Origin: Acidobacteriota bacterium
Lineage (GTDB): Bacteria > Acidobacteriota > Polarisedimenticolia > J045
NCBI GenBank assembly: GCA_003696075.1
Contig: RFHH01000107.1
Location: forward strand, 1 to 49,769
Reading direction: 5' to 3'
DNA: 49,769 bases
Below, one piece after another: positions 28,101-35,225 of this stretch. The stretch's first letter is position 1. Each line of letters opens with the position of its first letter. The notes below the pieces were generated by a model. It was not told the DNA's origin, searched no databases, and saw only the letters and a list, made by a program, of their open reading frames with translations. The position numbers and the translations under genes are program-made.

Positions 28101-28877
28101 GGCCGCCGCCGCGAGCATTCCGTACCCTTCGCCGGGTTGGCGGCGAGGAGCTTCCCCCGCCGTCCATGCCCACAGGCCGGCGAGCGGTGCCGGGAGCCAG
28201 ATGCCGGCGAGGCCGTCGCCCCGCGCGTTCTCGACCGCGACCACGAGGCGGACCCCGGGCCGCGAGAACGGTTCGACGAGCGAAAAGCGCCCGTCGCTCC
28301 ACCGGAGGACCGCCGGCCCGACCGACAACCAGGGGTGTCCCGAGCCGGTCGCGGAGAGCAACGGCCGATGGCCGCGCCAGAGGTAATCGAGCGGGCGGGG
28401 CGTGCGCGGCCGCCCGTCCTTCACGACGACGTAGCCGGCGGGAAAGGCCGGGGGCGGCCGGTCTCGGTAAGGCCCCACCACGAGGACGCCGCCTTCGGCG
28501 ATGCGGGCCACCGCCGCCGGTTCGATCGGCGCGACATCGACCGGTTCGAAGCGCTCGTCCCGTCCGAACAGAAGGCGGCGTCCGGCGACCACGTAGAGCC
28601 CGCCATCGGATGCCGAGGCCATCGACCGCACCGGGCCCCCCACGTGCACCCGCGTCCACCGGTAACCGTCGTAGTAGGCGAGCCCGCCCTCGCCACCCGC
28701 CCAGACCGTCCCGTCGCCGGACCTGACGAGCGCGAGCAGGCGGCCGGGCGGAAGCCCGTCCCTCTCGTCGAAGCGGACCCAGCGTGCCGGATCTCCGAGC
28801 GGATCCGGGGGAGGGGCCGCGCCGGCCCCGAGGGCCAGGGCGGCGATCGGCACGGCGGCTGCGCACGGCCAGCGCAT
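25134..28877 (-). CDS. Hybrid sensor histidine kinase with periplasmic two-component propeller, PAS and receiver
   Basis: This 1247-residue protein has a signal peptide (RWPCAAAVPIAALALGAGA), then about 600 residues of beta-propeller repeats of the Reg_prop type (for example GDGTVWAGGEGGLAYYDG) and a Y_Y_Y-like domain. One membrane helix lies near 729-747. In the cytoplasm come a PAS domain (about 755-860), HisKA with His904 in GVAHDFNNLLT, an HATPase_c domain (VEDDGPGVD, GRGLGLAAVKGI) and a receiver with Asp1180 (VIDLTMPGMDG). Related propeller sensors detect glycans or other outside ligands. The inner ATG at 28877 is preferred because GGAGGG precedes it and the signal peptide starts there. 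No DNA-binding output domain is attached. Confidence 0.88.
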   Translation of the reverse strand: MRWPCAAAVPIAALALGAGAAPPPDPLGDPARWVRFDERDGLPPGRLLALVRSGDGTVWAGGEGGLAYYDGYRWTRVHVGGPVRSMASASDGGLYVVAGRRLLFGRDERFEPVDVAPIEPAAVARIAEGGVLVVGPYRDRPPPAFPAGYVVVKDGRPRTPRPLDYLWRGHRPLLSATGSGHPWLSVGPAVLRWSDGRFSLVEPFSRPGVRLVVAVENARGDGLAGIWLPAPLAGLWAWTAGEAPRRQPGEGYGMLAAAALAEDGTAVAVYDSRDVRVRRGGVWRSLSPAPEPLSHARWLRFAGDGELWAATAEALHLFRPDATVWTNDRHGFPDVRRDRVHDLALDGRGGLLAATGGGVERRPVTGGLPVPLPELPDGGRASVTTVGVDGKGRIWAGSGDSFEGVRVLDGERWRVVERDAGGEPLGLVHRIRPGRDGGLWFLSIAPSREALQRMEGRLFRLVGDDVRLWPPSRELHGLRPYDIAVDGEGTVWVASSTGLLRHRDGRWTRLVPDDPSASRMLAVAARPGCGAAALSEAGKVFLAGEDGRLKAIGPASAARSPSPGSLAFDAKGRLWVAVGERVYCRTGGSWLRVDRTTGLDAGPLWPLLPTGERLFVGALGTGLWTLPLAPLDRYPPRIAADPPLMRGGTALVRVHPQPFKGWPRRERIPVRFRVDGGPWSAWRYGEAIEIGGLAPGSHRIEVQAGSPLGVGGPAAEVTATVSRPLYRSPAFLLPFALLTAAFAAVTVSFVRRRRRDAERLRASERKYRRLMEDAFEGILLLDDDLRIASANRSAGRLLGLPPAQLAGRPISSICARRERGEALARAVAELAPGRALVLECELAGHEPTLAEISVTRVPGGPIQLMARDITERRRLERERLQLERRLAETQKLESLGVLAGGVAHDFNNLLTTILGNAEVALSELPEGAPSLPYIENVRRTAKRAAELTRQLLDYAGGSAMVRMPVDLNELVGEMLALLRTTVGDRIELDCRLDPSAPAAAGDSSRLRQVLLNLVVNAGEAIGSRPGRILVTTRNAGAAVELAVEDDGPGVDPAVRGRIFDPFFTTKFSGRGLGLAAVKGIVEAHGGTIEVGDSEELGGALFTVRIPAAARDETDAPAAAPGRGRRAAGGTVLLVDDEPDVREVAARALVAAGYDVLEASSGEEALAQVARASRIDAAVIDLTMPGMDGVELLERLRRDRPALPCVLVSGWSERGAGERASRMTGVVFVRKPFEAEELQNAVATAASG

Positions 28878-28936
28878 GGGCCCTCCGGCGGAAAGCCGCC
28901 CGGTCGACCCCCCCAGGCCGGCCATCCCTCGGCCGC

Positions 28937-28975
28937 ATCATGCCGGTGCTGCGGTGCCGTTGTCCACGGCACCGC
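28937..28975 (-). promoter_or_regulatory. Kinase-gene promoter overlapped by a perfect 10-bp inverted repeat
   Basis: GCGGTGCCGT (28951-28960) and ACGGCACCGC (28966-28975) are perfect arms around a five-base centre. On the minus strand TGGACA (28966-28961, 5 of 6) and CATGAT (28942-28937, 4 of 6) are 18 bases apart, so the palindrome covers the -35 and half the spacer. A terminator is not needed in this divergent gap, which makes an operator likely. Confidence 0.45.
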
Positions 28976-29156
28976 GGGATGCCGGCCCGCAGCGTAAACT
29001 GGCTTCAGGGCGGTTCCGGAAGGACGGGGTGCGCTCCTCCCGGAATCCGGGACCACCGAGCAGCAGTGCGAAGGCGGGTGCCGGCGGGGGTCTCCGCCAG
29101 CCCAACGGCGCCGCGAACGGAGCGCCGCCCCGCCGGCGGAGCCGCGGAGGGAGTCG

Positions 29157-29444
29157 ATGCTCGAACGGGACGGCGCCGGAGGATGGGAGCTGGTGGCGAT
29201 CGTCTCCACCCTCGCGGAGGCCGAGCTGATCGCGGGGCGCCTGCGCGGCGAGGGGCACGCGGTGATCGTCGAGGCCCACGATGCGGGAGGACTCTTCCCG
29301 AGCCTGGGCGCCGTTCTCGGGTACCGGATCTTCGTCTGGCGCACGCCGCCCGAACCGCCGCCGCGCCGGCGCGGTCCCGTGCCGCACCCCCGCCGCCGCG
29401 TGAGGGCGAGCGCCGCAGAGGCCAGATCCCTACGCGAGCCGTGA
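29157..29444 (+). CDS. DUF2007-domain small protein
   Basis: The 95-residue product has a single DUF2007 (putative signal-transducing protein) domain at about residues 8-62: WELVAIVSTLAEAELIAGRL and LGYRIFVW are typical. DUF2007 proteins resemble PII-like ferredoxin-fold units and have no known activity. The last 30 residues are a basic, proline- and arginine-rich tail of low complexity. GGAGGGAGTCG precedes the ATG. It is divergent from the hybrid kinase and upstream of the M14 genes. Confidence 0.75.
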   Translation: MLERDGAGGWELVAIVSTLAEAELIAGRLRGEGHAVIVEAHDAGGLFPSLGAVLGYRIFVWRTPPEPPPRRRGPVPHPRRRVRASAAEARSLREP

Positions 29445-29455
29445 CCGGGAACCTC

Positions 29456-29484
29456 TTGTCGCCGGGCGTTGCCACCGCCATCAT
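29456..29484 (+). promoter_or_regulatory. Possible promoter of the tandem M14 operon
   Basis: TTGTCG (29456-29461) and CATCAT (29479-29484) have a 17-base spacer, each 4 of 6 to consensus. The implied transcription start near 29491 lies beyond the ATG at 29483 and before the GTG at 29516, which supports the GTG start. Confidence 0.35.
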
Positions 29485-29515
29485 GGGCGGCCCGTCCCGT
29501 TACCGGAGGCCCGGC

Positions 29516-31552
29516 GTGTTGCGACGAATCCCGCCCGCCGTCCTGGCGATGCTTTCCGGCCTCGCATGGGCGGCGGGGGCATCCCTTTCCGCCGGCTACC
29601 ACGACACCGCCGAGGTGGAGCGACAACTCGCGGCGTGGGCCGCCGCTCATCCCGGCATCGCCGAGGTTTCCGCCATCGGTGCGTCCGCGGCCGGGAGCCC
29701 GCTGCTGGTGATCCGGATCGCCGGCCCGGGCGAGATCCCCCCGGAGGAGCGGCCGGCGCTGTTCGTGGGGGCCAATGTCGATGGCCGGCACAACGCCGGA
29801 ACGGAGGCGGCGCTCGCGCTCGTCCGGAAACTCCTGGACGGAAGCGACCGGTCGCGCGATGCGATCGCTCGGACCACGTTCTTCGTGGCGCCCGTGCTCA
29901 ACCCGGACGCCCACGACGCCTTCTTCGGGACGCCCCGAGCCCCGAGGACGGCGAACGGCGGGGAGGTGGACCGGGACCGAGACGGCTTCGCCGGAGAGGA
30001 CGGGCCGGACGATCTCGACGGGGACGGCGTGATCCGGATGCTTCGGATACCCGACCCCGCGGGCGAATGGCTCCCGGATCCGATCGATCCGCGCCTGATG
30101 GTCCGCCGCGATCCGCGGCGCCGGCGAGCCGGCGCGTTCCGCCTCGTGGTGGAGGGGGAGGACGACGACGGCGACGGCCGGTTCAACGAGGATGGGCCGG
30201 GGGGCATCGATCCGGACCGCAACTTCCCGCACGCCTTTCCGTTTCCCGATCCGGCAGCCGGTCCGTGGCCGAGCGCGGCGCCCGAGACCCGGGCGATTCT
30301 CGACTTCCTGCTGGCGCACCGGCGGATCGCTGCGGCGGTGATCTTCGGCCCCGCGAACGACCTTCTCGCCCTTCCGCCGGAGCGCGGGAGGGGTGCCTCC
30401 GGCGGGACGCCGGTCGAAATTCCCGGCCGGTTCGCCCGCCGGTTCGGTCTCGAGCCCGGCGCGCGGATGACGCTGGACGAGCTGTGGGACCGGGTGAAAG
30501 ACCTGCCGTTCGTGCGAAGCGGAGGCCTCGACAAGGACCGGCTCGCCGCGATGCTGGCGCCCGGTCCGGCGAAGGAGTGGGACGCGGAGGACCGGGCGGA
30601 CCTCGCGCGGCTGGCGGAGGCGTACCGGGAGCGCTTGCGGGCGGCCGGTCTCGACCCGGAAAGGCGGGCCGACCGGTCGGGGCCGGGCGGGCTGGCCGCC
30701 TGGCTCTACTTCCAGTACGGGGCCTTCGCCTTCTCCCTCGACGTCTGGGGACCGCCCCGCCCGCGCGCGCCGGAGCCGAAGGAGGGAGACACCGAGCTGA
30801 CGGCGGCCTCGCTGTCGAAGATGACGCGGGAGGAGTTCGCCGAGATTCCGCCGGATCGCCTGGAACGGTTCCTGCGCGCCCACGGTGTCGCCCCGGACGT
30901 CGGGGCCGCGAGCGTCATCGACCGGGTCCGGGCCGGGGAGATCTCGCCGGAGGACGTGGCCGCACTCGCCGCGGCGCGCGAGGACGAGCGCGCGCGGGGC
31001 GAGGCCCGCCGCCGAGCCCTTTTCGCCTGGGCGGTCGAACGGGTTCCCGGCGCCTACCGCCCGTGGACGGCGGTGCGTCTGAAGGACGGACGGGCGGCGG
31101 AGACCGGCGGTCTCGACCCGTTCCTCGCCCTGAACCCCCCGCGCGAGATTCTCGATCCGGCTCTCGATGTCCACGTGGAGACAGTGCTCGACCTGGCGGA
31201 CAAACTTCCCCGGCTCGAGATCGCGTCGCTGGAGGTTCGCCCCGCCGGGCGGGCGGTCTTCACCGTTCGGGCGGTCGCCGCGAACTCCGGTTTCCTCGCC
31301 ACCCACACCCGGCAGGCCGCGAGGGCCCGTGTCCACCTCCCGGTCCGGCTCTCGATCCGTCTTCCGGAGGGCGCGGCCTTGCTGGCGGGGCGCCCGTGGG
31401 TCGCGGCGGAACGGCTCGCCGGCGTCACCGGGAGACTGGAGGCCGAATGGCTCGTTCACGCTCCGGAGGGTGGGGCGGTCGAGGTGGAGGCCGTCTCGGA
31501 TCAGGCCGGACGGGCGTCGGCGGTCGCGGAACTGCGGGGGACCGCCCGGTGA
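29516..31552 (+). CDS. Secreted M14 carboxypeptidase-like protein lacking zinc ligands (probable pseudoenzyme)
   Basis: The 678-residue protein has a signal peptide (about 1-26) and an M14 metallocarboxypeptidase fold. The GTG at 29516 is chosen because GGAGG stands seven bases upstream. Compared with the next gene, the first zinc motif HANE is HNAG here (His92, Gly95 instead of Glu), the third ligand His is Gly278 (VIFGPAND), and the catalytic TNELY is SLDVW, with Asp for Glu. The substrate-binding RN pair is kept in DPDRNFP. Acidic calcium-like loops (DLDGDG, DDDGDGRFNED) are inserted. Peptidase activity is therefore unlikely; binding or regulating the partner is plausible. The stop overlaps the next start (GTGA). 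Confidence 0.8.
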   Translation: MLRRIPPAVLAMLSGLAWAAGASLSAGYHDTAEVERQLAAWAAAHPGIAEVSAIGASAAGSPLLVIRIAGPGEIPPEERPALFVGANVDGRHNAGTEAALALVRKLLDGSDRSRDAIARTTFFVAPVLNPDAHDAFFGTPRAPRTANGGEVDRDRDGFAGEDGPDDLDGDGVIRMLRIPDPAGEWLPDPIDPRLMVRRDPRRRRAGAFRLVVEGEDDDGDGRFNEDGPGGIDPDRNFPHAFPFPDPAAGPWPSAAPETRAILDFLLAHRRIAAAVIFGPANDLLALPPERGRGASGGTPVEIPGRFARRFGLEPGARMTLDELWDRVKDLPFVRSGGLDKDRLAAMLAPGPAKEWDAEDRADLARLAEAYRERLRAAGLDPERRADRSGPGGLAAWLYFQYGAFAFSLDVWGPPRPRAPEPKEGDTELTAASLSKMTREEFAEIPPDRLERFLRAHGVAPDVGAASVIDRVRAGEISPEDVAALAAAREDERARGEARRRALFAWAVERVPGAYRPWTAVRLKDGRAAETGGLDPFLALNPPREILDPALDVHVETVLDLADKLPRLEIASLEVRPAGRAVFTVRAVAANSGFLATHTRQAARARVHLPVRLSIRLPEGAALLAGRPWVAAERLAGVTGRLEAEWLVHAPEGGAVEVEAVSDQAGRASAVAELRGTAR

Positions 31553-33252
31553 GACGGCTCGCCGGCGTCGCGCTCGTCCTGTTCGGAACGTGGACGGCGT
31601 CGGCCGGAACGGTCCCGGATGCGCCGCACCCCCGGTTCGACCGGCTGCACCGCTTCGAGGAGATCGAGCAGCTGCTGGAACGCTACGCGCGGGCCTACCC
31701 GGACCTGGCTCGCCTCGAGTCGCTGGGCAAGAGCCGCGGAGGACGCGACATCTGGCTGTTGGCGATCCGCAATCCGGAGACGGGGGACGAGTCGTCCAAG
31801 CCGGCCATCTACATCGACGGCAACACCCACGCGAACGAGGTGCAGGGAGCGGAGACGGCCCTGTACGTGATCGACTTCGTCCTTTCGCACTACGGCGAGC
31901 TCGATCCGGTGACGGAACTGGTGGACCGGGCGGTGCTCTATGTCGTTCCCGTCGTCAACCCCGACGGGCGGGCGTGGTGGTTCGACAAGCCGTCGACCGC
32001 CGATTATCCGCGCACGGTCATCGTTCCCTACGACGACGACCGCGACGGGCTGGTGGACGAAGACGGGCCGGACGACCTCGACGGCGATGGCGTGATCACG
32101 ATGATGCGCAAGAAGGTGGCGCCGGGCGAAGGCGACTACCGGCTCGATCCCGAGGATCCGCGCGCGCTCGTGCGGGCGGGACCGGACGAGTTGGGGGACT
32201 ACCTGCTCCTGGGCCGCGAAGGCTACGACAACGACGGCGACGGCCGGATCGACGAGGACCCCGTCGGATACGTCGATCCGAACCGCACGTGGGGATACGA
32301 CTGGCAGCCCCGCTACGTTCAGAGCGGGGCGGGAGACTATCCGCTCCAGATCCCGGAAACGCGGTCGATCGCCCTGTGGGCCCTGCAGCACCCCAACATC
32401 GCCGCGGTCCAAAGCTTCCACAACGCCGGCCGGATGATCCTGCGCGGACCGGGGGCCGAGAGCGAACCGGCCTACCCGCCCGAGGACGAGAAGGTGTACG
32501 AGCTGATCGCGGAGGAGGGGGAGCGGCTTCTACCCGGATACCGGAAGCTAGTGGTGTGGAAGGACCTCTACACCGTGTTCGGCAGCACGATCGATCACTT
32601 CTACCGGATCCACGGCGCCATCGCGTTCACCAACGAGCTGTACGCGCCGCCGGACGATCTCGACGGGGATGGAAAGACCACCCAGCAGGAGCGGCTCGCT
32701 TTCAACGACCGGTTGACGTTCGGCCGGCAGTTCGTCCCGTGGCACCCGGTCGATCATCCCCAGTACGGGGCGATCGAGGTCGGGGGATTCAGGCCGGACG
32801 TCGGCCGGGTTCCCGAGGGCTGGATGCTCGAGGAAGAGTGCCACCGGAACAGTGCCTTCGTTCTCTACCACGCCTCGCAGCTCCCGCTCCTGCGGTTCGG
32901 GGAGCCGGAGGCGAAGCGGCTGGACCGCGGACTGTGGGAGATCGTCGTTCCCGTCGTGAACGAACGGGCCATCCCGACGGTGACGGCGTGGGCCCGGCAA
33001 AACCGGCTGCACCGGCTCGACATCGCGACGGTAGAGGGTGCCGAGGTCGTCGCGAGCGGTGTGGTCCGCGACCGGTGGCTGCGCCGCATCGACTGGCAGC
33101 GGCACCGGCCGGAGCGGCTCGAGGTTCCGGGGGTGCCGGGGCGCGGAGCGCGCTTTCTGTACTTCCTCTTGGCCCCGCACGGCCGGACGGTCGAGGTCCG
33201 ATACGACAGCCTCAAGGGGGGGCAGATCCGGCGGGAGGTCTCCCTCGAGTGA
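31549..33252 (+). CDS. Secreted M14-family zinc carboxypeptidase
   Basis: This 567-residue protein has a short signal peptide (RRLAGVALVLFGTWTASAG) and an M14 catalytic domain with a full active site: His94 and Glu97 (THANE), His291 (SFHNAG), the substrate arginine region DPNRTWGY (Arg246) and the catalytic glutamate in FTNELY (Glu363). Acidic loops resembling EF-hands interrupt the domain (DDLDGDG near 175, YDNDGDGRIDED near 226, DLDGDGKTTQQE near 370), suggesting calcium stabilisation. The C-terminal 150 residues are probably beta-rich. The GTG start overlaps the previous stop, so the two paralogues are translationally coupled. It likely trims C-terminal residues from peptides outside the cytoplasm. 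Confidence 0.88.
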   Translation: MRRLAGVALVLFGTWTASAGTVPDAPHPRFDRLHRFEEIEQLLERYARAYPDLARLESLGKSRGGRDIWLLAIRNPETGDESSKPAIYIDGNTHANEVQGAETALYVIDFVLSHYGELDPVTELVDRAVLYVVPVVNPDGRAWWFDKPSTADYPRTVIVPYDDDRDGLVDEDGPDDLDGDGVITMMRKKVAPGEGDYRLDPEDPRALVRAGPDELGDYLLLGREGYDNDGDGRIDEDPVGYVDPNRTWGYDWQPRYVQSGAGDYPLQIPETRSIALWALQHPNIAAVQSFHNAGRMILRGPGAESEPAYPPEDEKVYELIAEEGERLLPGYRKLVVWKDLYTVFGSTIDHFYRIHGAIAFTNELYAPPDDLDGDGKTTQQERLAFNDRLTFGRQFVPWHPVDHPQYGAIEVGGFRPDVGRVPEGWMLEEECHRNSAFVLYHASQLPLLRFGEPEAKRLDRGLWEIVVPVVNERAIPTVTAWARQNRLHRLDIATVEGAEVVASGVVRDRWLRRIDWQRHRPERLEVPGVPGRGARFLYFLLAPHGRTVEVRYDSLKGGQIRREVSLE

Positions 33253-33255
33253 GGC

Positions 33256-35181
33256 TCAGCCGCCGGCCGCCGGCCGGGAGCGGGAGAGGATCTTCTCCAC
33301 GCGGACCTGCAAGGCGAGCGGGCCGAACGGCTTCGGGAGGAGCTCGGCGTCGCGCGGCACACCGTGACGCTCCAGCTCCTCGCCGGGATAGCCCGAGATG
33401 AACAGCACGCGCATCTCCGGCCGCGAGCTCTGGAGCTCCCTCGCCAGCGAGGGGCCGCTGCGGCCCGGCATGATCACGTCGGTGATGAGAAGGTCGATCG
33501 GGCCGGGGTGGCGCCGGGCCGCCTCGAGGGCCTCCTCGCCTCCGGCGGCGGAGATGACGCGATGCCCCTGCAGGGCGAGCGCCCGCTCGAGAAGGCGCCG
33601 CACCTCCGGATCGTCCTCGACGAGCAGGATCGTGGCCCGGGGCCCCGGCGGGTGCGCTTCCGGCCGGGGGGTGGCCCCGGAGCGCCGGGGTGGCGCGAGC
33701 GGGAGGTAGACGCGGACCGTCGTCCCCCGGCCGGGGCGGCTGTCCACGGTGACACCGCCGCCGCTTTGCCGCGCGACCCCGTAGGCCATCGACAGGCCGA
33801 GTCCCGTACCCCGGCCCGCCCCCTTCGTCGTGAAGAACGGTTCGAAGATCCGCTGACGGGTCGTCTCGTCCATGCCGGCGCCGGAATCCTCCACCTCGAT
33901 CACGGCGTAGCGGCCGGGTGCGAGCTCCGGCGCGGCCCCGGCGCCGAGCGACTCGGCTCGCGCGCGAACGGCGATCCGTCCGCCGCCCTCCACGGCGTCC
34001 CGAGCGTTGAGCAGGATGTTCATGAGCGCCTGCTCGAGAGCCAGCCTGTCGGCCTCGACCGGAAGGGGAGAGGAGCCCGCATCGATCGCGAGGGAGGTCT
34101 CCTCCGGCAACACCCCGCGGAACATCGGTGCGAGTTCGCGGATGACCTCGCGGGCGTCCAGCCGTTCCGGGGCCAGCGCCTGGCGCCTTCCGAACGCGAG
34201 CATCTGCCGGGCCAGCTTCGACGCCCGTTCGACCGCGCGCCGGATCTCCCGGAGGTGCAGGTTCCCTTCCGGGGAGTGCGCCACGACCCGCTCCAGCAGG
34301 TCGGCGTGGCCGAGGACCGCCGTCATGAGGTTGTTGAAATCGTGGGCGACCCCGCCCGCCAGCCGGGCCAGCGCCTCGAGGCGCCTGGCGCGCTGCCAGC
34401 GGTCGTGTGCCTTCCGGGAGGCACGCGCCGTGCGGCGCACCAGGAGAATGCCGGCGATGGCGAGCAGGAGGCCGGCTGCGACGGTGAACAGGCGGCTCGC
34501 CCCGAGAAGGCGGCGTGCGCCTTCCGCCAGCGTCGCGGAGAATTCCCGCTCGAGAATCGTGACCCGTTCGTTCACTTCCTCGATCCCGGCGACGATCGGA
34601 TCGAGATCCGCCGGCCGACGCCCGGCGTCGGAGGCCCGGCGTTCGAGGCGGGAGGCGAGCTCGCACAGCCGCGCGATCTCGCGGTCACCCTCGCGCCACA
34701 CCGCCACCGCGCGCGGCATCAGTGGGACGAACTCGCGCCAGGCGAACAGGCGGATGAGCGCCGGGATGTCCTCCGGATCGTGGCCGGCCCGGAGGAGGGC
34801 GGCCGCGGCGGCTTCCCGGTCGGGTGGCGTCTTCTCCAGCGCCTCCCGCGCCTCCCGGTCCGCGAGCGGCACGGCGATGGCGCGGCGGAACCGCTCGAGG
34901 TGCACCGGGTTCCCCGTGTCCACGAATCGCTCCAGCTCGTACACGGCGTCTTTCTGCGCCTTGGACCACAGCGCCTCTCCCGAGATGTAGGCACGGACCG
35001 CATCCTGAACGGCGCTGGTCAAGTAGGCCGAAGCGACCAGCACGACCGCGATGGCGGCGATCGCCGCGGCCGGAATCCAGTGGGCTCCGCGCGGTGGGGC
35101 GGCGCGCGGAGCCGGGAGCTGGCGCTTTTCTCGCTGGTTCGGCTCTTCCGCCACGGCTCGGCCTCCGGACCGCTCCAGCAT
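33256..35181 (-). CDS. Hybrid histidine kinase with extracytoplasmic helical sensor and receiver
   Basis: The 641-residue protein has a membrane helix at about 36-56, a helical sensor of about 180 residues and a second helix near 240-256. HisKA follows with His280 (GGVAHDFNNLMT), then HATPase_c (EVEDSGAGMD, GRGTGLGLSMAYG) and a C-terminal receiver with Asp568 (LLITDVIMPGRSG). The sensor (FRRAIAVPLADREAREALE, GHDPEDIPALIRLF) resembles one I have seen before kinase and GGDEF outputs, but I cannot name it. The ATG at 35181 has GGGAGG only two or three bases away. A GTG at 35154 with GGAGG eight bases upstream may be the true start. The gene lies 44 bases behind the frameshifted kinase. Confidence 0.87.
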   Translation of the reverse strand: MLERSGGRAVAEEPNQREKRQLPAPRAAPPRGAHWIPAAAIAAIAVVLVASAYLTSAVQDAVRAYISGEALWSKAQKDAVYELERFVDTGNPVHLERFRRAIAVPLADREAREALEKTPPDREAAAAALLRAGHDPEDIPALIRLFAWREFVPLMPRAVAVWREGDREIARLCELASRLERRASDAGRRPADLDPIVAGIEEVNERVTILEREFSATLAEGARRLLGASRLFTVAAGLLLAIAGILLVRRTARASRKAHDRWQRARRLEALARLAGGVAHDFNNLMTAVLGHADLLERVVAHSPEGNLHLREIRRAVERASKLARQMLAFGRRQALAPERLDAREVIRELAPMFRGVLPEETSLAIDAGSSPLPVEADRLALEQALMNILLNARDAVEGGGRIAVRARAESLGAGAAPELAPGRYAVIEVEDSGAGMDETTRQRIFEPFFTTKGAGRGTGLGLSMAYGVARQSGGGVTVDSRPGRGTTVRVYLPLAPPRRSGATPRPEAHPPGPRATILLVEDDPEVRRLLERALALQGHRVISAAGGEEALEAARRHPGPIDLLITDVIMPGRSGPSLARELQSSRPEMRVLFISGYPGEELERHGVPRDAELLPKPFGPLALQVRVEKILSRSRPAAGG

Positions 35182-35225
35182 ATCCTCCCGCCGTCCGGCC
35201 GGGAGGAGGCGGCCGCGGTGACCGA

